NCBI GenBank assembly: GCA_021848365.1 | Contig: JAJZUS010000001.1 | Coordinates: forward strand, 1,145,517 to 1,209,516 | Reading direction: 5' to 3' | Source: Actinomycetes bacterium | Lineage (GTDB): Bacteria > Actinomycetota > Acidimicrobiia > Acidimicrobiales > RAAP-2 | Length of the DNA stretch: 64,000 bases | Shown: positions 50,724 to 58,369 of the stretch, one piece after another | Position numbering within the stretch: the first letter of the stretch is position 1 | Layout: every line of letters begins with the position of its first letter | The notes under the pieces: generated by a model | What the model saw: the letters and a program-made list of their open reading frames with translations, nothing else | Told to the model about the DNA's origin: nothing | Database searches by the model: none | Translations under genes and position numbers: made by a program

Positions 50724-52385
50724 ATGACCCGACGATGGGGTCGCTGGGCGACGGCACTCGTCGTGTCCGCGGGCGCGACGCTCGGAGCCTTCTCGACGGC
50801 CCACGCGGTCACCACGACGTCCGCAACACTCACGCTCTCCCTGCCGACGCCCTATACGGGCTGCACTTTCCTCGACGCCGCGTCCGCTCCGGAGACCTCG
50901 GCGATCCTCGACCTCGTTCGGCCGTCGGCCTTCGTCACGACGGCGGCGGGCGGACTCGTGGGAGAGTCGGGGGCCATCGCGACGGCGGAGCTCACCTCGC
51001 TGTCGCCCCAGACCGTCGTCTACACGATCGCTCCGCACCAGCGATGGAGCAACGGTGCCACCTTCGACGGGCGTGACCTCGTGACCTGGTGGCGGCGTGC
51101 GCGGGCGCTGCCGAGCGTGCTGAGCGACGGGTACCGAGACATCTCCTCCCTCACGCTCTCCGCGAACCGACTCACCGTGACGGCCCGGTTCGCGCAGCCC
51201 TACAGCGACTGGGAGCTGCTCTTTCGGGACGTCGAGTACCGCGGAGCGTCCGACGGCTGCTCGCTGTCGGCCTTCCTCGCTCGGCCCTCCCTGGGCCCCT
51301 ACCGGGTCGTGACGGCCAGCTCGACCGGCCTGGTGCTCGTCAGCAATCCGGCGTGGACGCCCAACCCGATCCGATTCGGGCGCATCGTGGTGCGCTACGG
51401 TGCCGCACCTCCCACCAGTGACGCGACGCCCTTCGTCTCGTACGCGAAGACGGTCGACCGGGCGAGCGCTCAGGTCCTCGGCAGCCGCCCCTCCCTGATG
51501 GGCCACATCGGTTCCACGAGCCTCCTCGAGGAGATGACGTTCGCCCCCCGGCGTCCCCTCACCCGTTCCGAAGTCCTTCGCCAGGCGCTGAGCTGGAGCG
51601 TCGATCGCGCGTCGATCGTCGCGGCGCTCTGGGGGCAGGTGACGTTCTCCCCGTCGGTCGCCGCGTCAGCGATCTACTCACAAGGTTCACTCGGCTACCC
51701 GGGTGGAGACGGTCGTGCGCCCACGCCGACCACCACCACCACAACGACGCCCCCCGTGACGACGCCCACGCCGACGACGTCGGTGAGCCTGGCCGATTGC
51801 GTCACGTGCGCCGTCGACCTCCTTCGCGCCCACGGGTACCGGCACACGACTCACGGCTGGATCACCGCGTCCGGGACGGCCGTCGTCCTGCGCGTCGTGA
51901 CCGGCCCGAGCGGCGTCGACCGCGCCACCGGTGTGCTCCTGCAGCGCCAGTGGCAGCGATTCGGGATCTCGGTGTACCTGGTAACCGCTCCTAGTGAGTT
52001 GGCGGCCGCCACGACCGTGGCCTTCAACAACGCGGACGTGGCCATCTTCGCGCGTCCGACGGTGACATCCCCGTCCTTCGCGGCTCGGTCGTGGGTGGGT
52101 CCCGCCTACGCCGACAGTTACCCGAGCGGAGTCCGACTCCCGGCTCTCCAGACGGCCGACACCACGGCCCTCGGGACGTTCAATCCCGTCACGGCTCGCT
52201 CGTCGTGGCGAACGTTCGATCAGGTCCTCCAGCAGAGCTTCTGGGTTCGGCCCCTGTTCACGCCACCGTCCCTACTCATCTGGACGCCCTCCGTGGGCGG
52301 CGTGTACGGAAGCGCGTCTCTTCAGGGCCTCGTCGACGAAGTGCCGACGTGGTCGGCGGTGACTCCATCCGCTTCGGTGGGGTGA
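50724..52385 (+). CDS. Extracytoplasmic peptide-binding-like protein (SBP family 5)
   Basis: 553 residues. A Sec signal peptide (basic MTRRWGRW, hydrophobic core, cleavage after AHA near residue 28) with no lipobox Cys at the cleavage point. The body resembles oligopeptide/dipeptide solute-binding proteins (YTIAPHQRWSNGATFDGRDL, LRQALSWSVDRASIVAALWG). Residues about 330-350 form a Pro/Thr tract (TPTTTTTTT then TPTPTT) inserted in the fold. It begins 4 bases after secG and has no transporter genes beside it; the opp operon lies 12 kb away on the other strand. Could be the missing binding partner or a scavenging/cell-wall protein. Confidence 0.72.
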   Translation: MTRRWGRWATALVVSAGATLGAFSTAHAVTTTSATLTLSLPTPYTGCTFLDAASAPETSAILDLVRPSAFVTTAAGGLVGESGAIATAELTSLSPQTVVYTIAPHQRWSNGATFDGRDLVTWWRRARALPSVLSDGYRDISSLTLSANRLTVTARFAQPYSDWELLFRDVEYRGASDGCSLSAFLARPSLGPYRVVTASSTGLVLVSNPAWTPNPIRFGRIVVRYGAAPPTSDATPFVSYAKTVDRASAQVLGSRPSLMGHIGSTSLLEEMTFAPRRPLTRSEVLRQALSWSVDRASIVAALWGQVTFSPSVAASAIYSQGSLGYPGGDGRAPTPTTTTTTTPPVTTPTPTTSVSLADCVTCAVDLLRAHGYRHTTHGWITASGTAVVLRVVTGPSGVDRATGVLLQRQWQRFGISVYLVTAPSELAAATTVAFNNADVAIFARPTVTSPSFAARSWVGPAYADSYPSGVRLPALQTADTTALGTFNPVTARSSWRTFDQVLQQSFWVRPLFTPPSLLIWTPSVGGVYGSASLQGLVDEVPTWSAVTPSASVG

Positions 52386-52395
52386 TCGCTGCGGC

Positions 52396-52401
52396 TACAA
52401 T
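52396..52401 (+). promoter_or_regulatory. Candidate -10 element for tRNA-Leu(GAG)
   Basis: TACAAT, 10 bases before the mature 5' end of the tRNA. Confidence 0.5.
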
Positions 52402-52411
52402 GGCTCGTCAC

Positions 52412-52498
52412 GTCGGAGTGGCGGAATAGGCAGACGCGCCAGCTTGAGGGGCTGGTGCCCGCAAGGGCGTGCGGGTTCAAGTCCCGCCTCCGACACCA
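52412..52498 (+). tRNA. tRNA-Leu (anticodon GAG), CCA encoded; possible island attachment site
   Basis: Acceptor GTCGGAG/CTCCGAC plus discriminator A and encoded CCA. Class II variable arm, anticodon stem CCAGC/GCTGG around TTGAGGG gives anticodon GAG. T-arm GCGGG-TTCAAGT-CCCGC. Accessory DNA starts directly 3' of it, as expected when integrases use a tRNA 3' end as target. Confidence 0.95.
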
Positions 52499-52502
52499 CC
52501 CA

Positions 52503-52518
52503 GTGGGAGGATTCCCAC
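52503..52518 (+). terminator. Hairpin after tRNA-Leu(GAG)
   Basis: GTGGGA and TCCCAC form a 6-bp stem with a GGAT loop 4 bases after the CCA. No strong T-run follows. Bases 52519-52659 contain nothing I can identify. Confidence 0.35.
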
Positions 52519-52659
52519 GACTCGACCCAAATCCCCTCAGACGGTCCTCCCCAGGGCCCGGGCGCACTCGAGGAACGTCTCAACGAGTCCGCTGACGAGT
52601 TCGCGCCCTCGATAAGTGGCGCGAGTGCGCACGCCCTCACCGCGGCGACCGTCGCCGGG

Positions 52660-53214
52660 GTGACACCGACACCACCGCCTCTCATCGCCCGCCACGGCAC
52701 TCTGCGCGCCCGCCCGGGATCGATCAGTCCCGCCCTGCCCGTGCGCCCCGGCGCCCCGCGCAGAGAGAGCCGCGTCAGCACGGCGCCGCTCGCGCACTTC
52801 GTGGCCCCGAGCGCACCGGCCCGCGTACTGGCCTTTCGATCGGCGCGTCTCGACCGCGGCCGTCTGCACGCCCCCGACGCCGTCGCGGCGGCCGCGCTCG
52901 AGGTGCTCTGCGAGCTCGAGGTGCGCCTGGCGGGGCCGAACCGCCTGCGCCTGCGCCGCCGTCAGGTGGACGACCGGGCGGTGCGGGGCACCTCGCGGCC
53001 CCACGTGGACGCGGCCGGACGCATCCTCCTTTCGACGGGGCTACGTCGGCACCTCGGTGTCGAGCCCGACGGCGCCGTGGTGCTGTGGGCGGAACAGGGA
53101 GAGGGCGACGCGTCGACGGGTGTGCTGGTCGTTGCGCACCCGGGGATCCTCGTCGCCGCGCTGGCCGCGGCCGAGCAGGTGGAGCATCTCAACTCGACCG
53201 AGGAGGCGCAGTGA
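52660..53214 (+). CDS. AbrB-like small protein coupled to the Cys-rich recombinase
   Basis: 184 residues if started at GTG 52660; GTG 52741 and 52801 are alternatives and none has a clear ribosome-binding site. The N-terminal third is Pro/Ala/Arg-rich. The last 70 residues contain VDAAGRILLSTGLRRHLGV and then DGAVVLWAEQ, a pattern like the swapped-hairpin AbrB/MraZ DNA-binding fold, and end in a helical AALAAAEQVEH. The TGA overlaps the recombinase GTG as GTGA behind GAGGAGG, so they are translationally coupled. It could be a DNA-binding accessory factor; this is inference. Confidence 0.55.
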   Translation: MTPTPPPLIARHGTLRARPGSISPALPVRPGAPRRESRVSTAPLAHFVAPSAPARVLAFRSARLDRGRLHAPDAVAAAALEVLCELEVRLAGPNRLRLRRRQVDDRAVRGTSRPHVDAAGRILLSTGLRRHLGVEPDGAVVLWAEQGEGDASTGVLVVAHPGILVAALAAAEQVEHLNSTEEAQ

Positions 53215-54554
53215 GCAACGCCGTCACCCCCGAGGTCGTCGCAGCCTTCCGGCTCATGATGCGCCAGCAGGGCCTGCGACCTGAGGACCTGATCGACGAG
53301 AGGGGTTCAACGAGCCTGGGCGACTTCGCCCGCGCGAGTGTGCTGCCGGCCCTCACCGCCGGCAAGCGCCAGGCCTGGGCGCCCTACGTCACCGTCGTCC
53401 TGGAGGGACTGGGGGACCTGTGTGCGTGCACCTGCGCTCGCTGTCTGTCAGCCGTGAACGGCCTCGGCCTCTACGAGGCCTGTGCGTGCGTGCGCGCCGG
53501 CGCCTGTGACTGTCGGATCCAGGACCTCGCCGCCGGCGGCGTCGGCGTGGCCAGCTGCCTCGAGAGCTGTCCGGTGCTGGGCACGCGCGAGCTCTGCGAC
53601 GTCACCCTGGCCGAGCTCGAGCGCGTGTCGCGCTGGGTGCAGATGCGCGCGACCAAGCGCACCCTGGTGCGCAACGCCCGGCGCGCCCGCGCGGGGCGCC
53701 CCCCGTTCGCTTACGACGGCCGCTCGGCGGTCGAGCACCTGCGGGCCTTCCTCTCGGCGCTGTTCAACTTCGCGATGGAGGACCGCACGACCGGAGTGGC
53801 GCGCAACCTGGCACTCAAGATGACGCGCTACCCGCGCCCCGAGGTCCAAAAGCGCAGCTACGAGGCCGATCGCCTCGAACAGCTCTGGTCCGCGCTCTAC
53901 AGCAGCGGGTCCAACGACGTCGTCCTCGACGAGCTCATCGTCTGGTTCCTGCTCGAGACCGGCGCGCGCCGCGGCGTGCTCGTTCAGATCCGCGTGGGCG
54001 ATCTGCTCTGTTCCAGCCTGCGCGTGCGTCTACACGAGAAGAAGAACAAGGTCGACGAGCAGCCCGTGACCGAGGCGCTGATGGAGGCGCTACTCTCCAT
54101 GGCCCTGTTGCGAGGCGACGTGCTCGCCGCCAATCCCGAGGGCCTCGCACTCGAGGAGATCACGCTGGAGGACGTGCGCCGCCGGCGCGTGACGTTGCGT
54201 CCGGATCGGCCCGTGTTCTACTACGCCGACGCCCACAAGGTCTCGAGAGACGGCGCGACACCAGCGCGCGAGCCCCATCCACTTAGCGTGCGGCGCTTCA
54301 ACAGCCTCTGGGACCGACTCAAGCGCGAGCTGCCCTGGCTGGACGAGATCCACGGGCGGCCCCACGACCTGCGCAAGTCCGTCGGCACATCGGTGGAGCG
54401 TGTACTCGGCCACGCCACGGCGCGGGCCTTCCTGCGCCACAGCGCTGGAAGCGTCACCGGCACCTACGTCGCTGCCGGGCCCGAGGAGGCGGCGCGCGCC
54501 CACGCTTGGCTCACCGGCGTCGAGACCGAGGAGACCTGCGCCGAGGAGTGGTGA
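53211..54554 (+). CDS. Tyrosine recombinase with cysteine-rich N-terminal region
   Basis: 447 residues from GTG, behind GAGGAGG. The C-terminal catalytic domain shows the tyrosine-recombinase set: Arg in LETGARRGVLVQI, Lys near LHEKKNK, HDLRK, the second His in LRHSAGSVTGTY, and nucleophile Tyr at its end. The N-terminal arm/core-binding half holds eleven Cys at residues 71, 73, 75, 78, 91, 93, 99, 101, 116, 120 and 129 (CACTCARC, then CACVRAGACDC), which looks like a zinc or Fe-S site. Integrases rarely show this. It probably catalyses integration at the tRNA, but the target is unproven. Confidence 0.85.
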   Translation: MSNAVTPEVVAAFRLMMRQQGLRPEDLIDERGSTSLGDFARASVLPALTAGKRQAWAPYVTVVLEGLGDLCACTCARCLSAVNGLGLYEACACVRAGACDCRIQDLAAGGVGVASCLESCPVLGTRELCDVTLAELERVSRWVQMRATKRTLVRNARRARAGRPPFAYDGRSAVEHLRAFLSALFNFAMEDRTTGVARNLALKMTRYPRPEVQKRSYEADRLEQLWSALYSSGSNDVVLDELIVWFLLETGARRGVLVQIRVGDLLCSSLRVRLHEKKNKVDEQPVTEALMEALLSMALLRGDVLAANPEGLALEEITLEDVRRRRVTLRPDRPVFYYADAHKVSRDGATPAREPHPLSVRRFNSLWDRLKRELPWLDEIHGRPHDLRKSVGTSVERVLGHATARAFLRHSAGSVTGTYVAAGPEEAARAHAWLTGVETEETCAEEW

Positions 54555-55013
54555 GTTCTCGGAGAGATCGGGCCGTTACCTGGTGCTCTTCCCCTGGTGT
54601 GCGACGAGGCGTGTGGCGTTGACGTCAATGTTGGCTCGGCAGTCTGAACGAGCGGATCGAGTCCTTCACGGCGCCGTGGTCTTCGATGCCGTGATAGGTC
54701 GATCGTGGTGGCCTCAAGGCCAAACGCAGTTGGCGCTCTTCCGAAATCGTGGGACAAGCGCTCTGCGGTGACGGTCGATGAACGCCGCGGCGCCGGCACT
54801 TCCTTCTGCACGGCGATCCACCGCGTCTTTGCTGGGTATTCAAGGGCTCACTCACTGAAGACGCGCCGGTGGAAATTCTTTGGTCAGCTGATTGCGCGGT
54901 CCGTCTCAACCCGGACCATCGTCTGTGCCTGCCCGCAGGGTCGGCCGATAGGGCACGAGACGATTTGTTCTCGTTCCCTATCGAGTGCACAAGGAGCCAA
55001 AGGAGGCACCGCA
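54555..55013 (+). other. Intergenic region, no gene recognised
   Basis: 459 bases with somewhat lower GC than the flanks. I see no credible protein in either strand: the open frames have no recognisable motifs and no ribosome-binding sites except the AAAGGAGG at 54999-55006 that serves the next recombinase. It could hold a transposase or regulator remnant, or a promoter for the recombinase pair. I cannot assign one. Confidence 0.5.
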
Positions 55014-56144
55014 ATGGATATGGAACAGCACAATGAGCGACACGGCGAGGGCGAGAAGATCGAACGAGAGCCGGCGGCCTTCCGGGACGAGAGTGATGCG
55101 CTAGTCGAGATGGCGCGGATTCGTCGAGTCGGCCGAGGACGCGAGGTGTACGAGCCACGCCCTGCCGAGGCCATCGGGGAACTCCCCGAGGACCTGCGAC
55201 CGTTCTCCCGCTACCTCGCGGGACGTGACGCCAGGCCGACTTCCATGCGGGCGTATCGCCGAAAGGCGCGACGGGCCCAGTGCCTCCTGATCGAGGCCGG
55301 CGTCGACCCCTGCTTTGCCGACGTGCCACTCGAGACGTTCCCGTGGCACTTTGTGACCCCCGCCGTGGCCGCCGCCTACACGCAAATCCTGCGTCACCGA
55401 TATCCGAACGCCAAGTCGCGCGAGAACTTGGTCGGGGTGGTGAGGCGCCTCATCGGACACTGCGCGGCGGCGGGACTGATCTCGATCACCGACCGCGAGC
55501 GCGTCCTCAGCCAGTTGCCAGTACCCTCGTCGGCGCAGAAGGGGGCGGGTCGTGAACTCTCATTGGCCGAGATCCGCCGACTCCTCAACACGAAGTCGTC
55601 ACGCAACGAGCGACTCAACCGTCGTGACACGGCACTGATCGCACTGTTTCTCGCCACAGGACTGCGTGTCTCCGAGGTCGTCGAGATCGAGGTGAGCGAT
55701 CTAACCGTGAGTGACGAGGGGTGCGACGTTGCGGTTCGCCGGACGAAGTCAGGCACGAGTCGAGAAGTATGGCTGAGTCGTGCATCGACTGCCCTGGTTG
55801 CCGAGTGGCTGACGGTGCGTGGCGATCACCCGGGGGCGCTATTCGACTCGGCGCACGTCCCTGGACGAGCCCTCACGCCACTTGGAGCGTGCGAACTGCT
55901 GGCTCGCCGAGCCAAGGCGGCGGGACTGTCAGAACGGTTCTCGAGCCACGATTTTCGCCGAACCTTCGCGACGCGTGCGCTGCGCGGCGGCGTGGACCCC
56001 TTCACCGTCCAGCGACTGCTCGGCCATGTCAACGTCCAGACGACCCTCGTCTATGACCGACGCACCGAAATGGAGGACCGCGTGGTGGTTGAGCACCTCG
56101 ATGTGACGTACCTGGCCAGGAACGATCAGCGGGGGAACCAGTGA
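55014..56144 (+). CDS. Tyrosine recombinase A of an overlapping pair
   Basis: 376 residues from the ATG with AAAGGAGG 7 bases upstream, a strong site. A charged N-terminal extension of about 50 residues comes before the SAM-like core-binding domain (RPTSMRAYRRKARRAQCLL). All catalytic residues are present: Arg in FLATGLRVSEVVEIE, Lys in RRTKSGTSREVW, HDFRRT, GHVNVQTTLVYDRR with the Tyr. Its TGA overlaps the next recombinase GTG. Together they may form a heteromeric recombinase acting on flanking repeats. Confidence 0.88.
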   Translation: MDMEQHNERHGEGEKIEREPAAFRDESDALVEMARIRRVGRGREVYEPRPAEAIGELPEDLRPFSRYLAGRDARPTSMRAYRRKARRAQCLLIEAGVDPCFADVPLETFPWHFVTPAVAAAYTQILRHRYPNAKSRENLVGVVRRLIGHCAAAGLISITDRERVLSQLPVPSSAQKGAGRELSLAEIRRLLNTKSSRNERLNRRDTALIALFLATGLRVSEVVEIEVSDLTVSDEGCDVAVRRTKSGTSREVWLSRASTALVAEWLTVRGDHPGALFDSAHVPGRALTPLGACELLARRAKAAGLSERFSSHDFRRTFATRALRGGVDPFTVQRLLGHVNVQTTLVYDRRTEMEDRVVVEHLDVTYLARNDQRGNQ

Positions 56145-57262
56145 GTGCGCTCCTACGACCGGTCACCGACGAGGACGCCCGACGGGCCGCCGCCATCGCG
56201 TCGTGGCTCGATGGGTACGAGTCCGCGACGTCTCGGCGCTCGATGGCCTCGGCGCTGCGCGCGATAGCACGGACCTACCAAGGTCTCGGACCTCGCGACC
56301 CGGTGGACGTGAACCTCTTCGCGTGGGAGGCCCTCGATTCGGTCGACTTCTTCGGCGAGGTGCGTCGCCGTCTCATCGAGCGCTATGGTCGTGAACACTC
56401 GGCGAAGTACCTACTCGCCATGCGCTCACTGCTGCGCCATCTGGCGGCAAGAGGAGTGGCCGACTTCGAATACGCGATGCAGGTTCTCGAGTTTATGAAG
56501 GTGTCTCGTCTGACCAGCGACCCGCCGCCTCTCAACTTCACGAGTGGGGATCTCTTTCGGATTCTCCAGGTGTGTCGCTACGACGCGAGCGCCACGGCGG
56601 GTCTGCGCGACCTCGCGATGATCTCACTCGCGGCGACGACCGGTGCGCGGCGCCATGAGCTTGTCTCGGTCGTAATGAGCGAGCTCGACCTCGGTCGAGG
56701 ACAGGTCGAACTGCACGTAAAGGGCGGGGGGCGTCGCTTCGCCGTCCTGCACAGCGCCGCGGCGGACCACCTGGAACGATGGCTAGAGGCGCGTGGCGAC
56801 GTCGACGGGCCCCTGTTCCCGGCGCTGCGACGCGGGGGACACATAACCGAGACAGCAGTTTCGGACCACCAGTTCTGGAAGGTCCTTCGGCGCCGTTGCG
56901 AGGAGGCGGGGGTTGATCCGGTCATCGCCCCCCATGACCTTCGTCGCTGGTTCGTCACGTCGCTCCTCGAGAGTGGCGTTGACGTCTTCCAGGTGGCGAG
57001 ACTGGTTGGTCACACTCGGGTCCAGACCACGATTCGCTACGACCGCCGCCCGGTTGGTCGGTTGAGAGAGGTCGTTGAGCAACTAAGCGTTCCGCTCTTC
57101 GCTGATCTCGAGTTGATCGACAAACCTCCTGTAGTTCCTGAATCGGTTCCTGAAGGCCGATTACGTCCAGGTCCGTCCTCTACTAGGGAGACCCAACAGA
57201 TGGCGTGGAGGGCATCGCATCCAGATGTGAGGCAAGGTGTTCTAGGACGCGAGCGAGGTTGA
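56141..57262 (+). CDS. Tyrosine recombinase B of an overlapping pair
   Basis: 373 residues from the GTG overlapping the previous stop. Core-binding domain includes HSAKYLLAMRSLLRHLAARG; catalytic domain has Arg in AATTGARRHELVSVV, Lys in LHVKGGGRRFAVL, HDLRRW and GHTRVQTTIRYDRR with the nucleophile Tyr. A 60-residue C-terminal tail of low complexity extends past the Tyr. Distinct from recombinase A over most of its length, so the two are not a recent duplication. The repeat array lies about 190 bases downstream. Confidence 0.88.
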   Translation: MSALLRPVTDEDARRAAAIASWLDGYESATSRRSMASALRAIARTYQGLGPRDPVDVNLFAWEALDSVDFFGEVRRRLIERYGREHSAKYLLAMRSLLRHLAARGVADFEYAMQVLEFMKVSRLTSDPPPLNFTSGDLFRILQVCRYDASATAGLRDLAMISLAATTGARRHELVSVVMSELDLGRGQVELHVKGGGRRFAVLHSAAADHLERWLEARGDVDGPLFPALRRGGHITETAVSDHQFWKVLRRRCEEAGVDPVIAPHDLRRWFVTSLLESGVDVFQVARLVGHTRVQTTIRYDRRPVGRLREVVEQLSVPLFADLELIDKPPVVPESVPEGRLRPGPSSTRETQQMAWRASHPDVRQGVLGRERG

Positions 57263-57448
57263 GGTCGACGTCCAGGGCGCGACACTCGACGTGGTGGCTG
57301 CGACGTACTGGGCGGCGCGAGCCTGACGAAGTTGCTAGGCCCAAGTGACGGCCATCGTCACGGGGTGCGTGGCATCTGCACGATGGCGGTGAACACCGGG
57401 TTGGATTGCGTCGCGCGACCATCTGGGCTCCTTACTAGTGTCACTTCT

Positions 57449-57508
57449 GGCGCTATGCCAGGTGGCGCTATGCCAGGTGGCGCTATGCCAGGAGGCGCTA
57501 TGCCAGGT
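57449..57508 (+). repeat. Four tandem 15-base repeats
   Basis: Unit GGCGCTATGCCAGGT at 57449, 57464, 57479 (last base A) and 57494. Each unit plus its neighbour contains TGGC-GCTAT-GCCA, a small inverted repeat with a 5-base spacer. Near-perfect conservation implies recent formation or selection. Confidence 0.9.
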
Positions 57509-57526
57509 GGCATAGCGCCACCTGGC
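57487..57526. repeat. Strong hairpin joining the last repeat to its reverse complement
   Basis: The last direct unit is followed at 57509 by GGCATAGCGCCACCTGGC, the reverse complement of the repeat. The two sides pair over 18 positions with one A-A mismatch and an AGGT loop. Between convergent genes it could terminate both strands, but its identity with the tandem units makes a recombinase or replication function equally possible. Confidence 0.75.
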
Positions 57527-57682
57527 CGAAGTCAGACGCTCAACTCTATGAAACCCAGGCCGGCTCATCTTGCCAAACGCCCGCACGACCGATGACTTAC
57601 CTGCTCGGTCAGCAACGTCCGACAATGCCAGAACCGTTGGTTTCCTTTCGGATTGGCAGGATTCACAAGATGGTGCTGGTGA

Positions 57683-58369
57683 CTACTCCATTGTCGGGAA
57701 TCGGTGGAGCAGTGCTGACGTGGAGATCCACATGCCGGGGAAGTCCTCGTGGAATCGGACTATGCCATGACGGTCCACGAGCACGAAACTGTGGTCGGCC
57801 GTGTTTGCACCCATGTCCATGCCTCCGCCGACAGCGCCGAAGCGGCTCGTCATCACTCCTCCCGGGTCAGCGACCATCGGGATTGTGAGCCCGTAGGAGC
57901 GCGCTGAGGCGGCGAGGGACGTCGCGCTGTCGTTGGTCACCATCACCAGGGTGATGTGGTCACGGAGGAGTTGCGCGGCGTCGTGCTGCAGCGCCTGCGC
58001 CTGGGTCATGCAGGCCTGGCACGTCGAGCCCGCGCTGAAGTAGTAGAGAAAGTTCCGGCCGGCCAAGTACGTCGAGTCGATCAGTTGGCCAGTCAGCGGG
58101 TCGGTGCCTGCGAAGTGTGGTGCACGGCTGCCCACCGCCAAGGATGAGATGCCCGATGAAGCACCCGGGCGATTCGAGTCGGCCAGGGAGCTTACGAACA
58201 GAAGCGCCGCGATGACGAGCGCACCCGCGGCCCAGAAGATCCACGGGCGATGGTGCTTGACCACGTAGGGCGTATGCGAGGCAGTTGAGCGAGTCCGGTT
58301 GGACGTCGCCGTGACGACGGGGCGGACGGCGATCCTCGGGGCGGACTTCTTGCCAGTGGACTTACTCAT
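57683..58369 (-). CDS. Membrane-anchored redoxin (AhpC/TSA-thioredoxin-like)
   Basis: 228 residues, ATG behind AAGGAG. A basic N-terminus, one membrane anchor (about residues 42-62), then an exported redoxin domain starting VGSRAPHFAGTDPLTGQ. The active site is STCQACMTQAQAL, a C-x-x-C, with a later GVVRF-type strand (HGIVRFHEDFPGM). An external thiol-disulfide oxidoreductase, probably recharged by the CcdA-like protein encoded just upstream (8-base overlap). The last gene of the metal cluster. Confidence 0.82.
   Translation of the reverse strand: MSKSTGKKSAPRIAVRPVVTATSNRTRSTASHTPYVVKHHRPWIFWAAGALVIAALLFVSSLADSNRPGASSGISSLAVGSRAPHFAGTDPLTGQLIDSTYLAGRNFLYYFSAGSTCQACMTQAQALQHDAAQLLRDHITLVMVTNDSATSLAASARSYGLTIPMVADPGGVMTSRFGAVGGGMDMGANTADHSFVLVDRHGIVRFHEDFPGMWISTSALLHRFPTME

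Larger units (their letters stand above)
57263..57682. other. Intergenic region containing the repeat array
   Basis: 420 bases between recombinase B (plus) and the redoxin gene (minus). Apart from the 15-base repeats and hairpin at 57449-57526 I see no gene; the frames that cross the repeats only translate them (Pro-Gly-Gly-Ala-Met runs, or Trp-His-Ser-Ala-Thr on the other strand) and lack ribosome-binding sites. Confidence 0.55.

Noticed and set aside
54625-55329. Minus-strand open frame of about 234 codons over the 54.6-55.0 kb gap
   Set aside because: Arg/Ser-rich, overlaps the recombinase on the other strand for nearly half its length, no motif and no start signal. Looks like a GC-driven chance frame.
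53211-57262. Classical RIT (recombinase-in-trio) element
   Set aside because: Only two recombinases overlap; the third is 459 bases away, preceded by its own coupled partner gene, and differs in domain content.
57449-57526. Possible CRISPR array
   Set aside because: Units are 15 bases and contiguous with no spacers, and there are no cas genes nearby.
57332-57595. Open frame encoding a Met-Pro-Gly-Gly-Ala repeat protein (and its minus-strand Trp-His-Ser counterpart)
   Set aside because: Both are translations of the 15-base DNA repeat, because 15 is a multiple of three. No ribosome-binding site or flanking conserved sequence.
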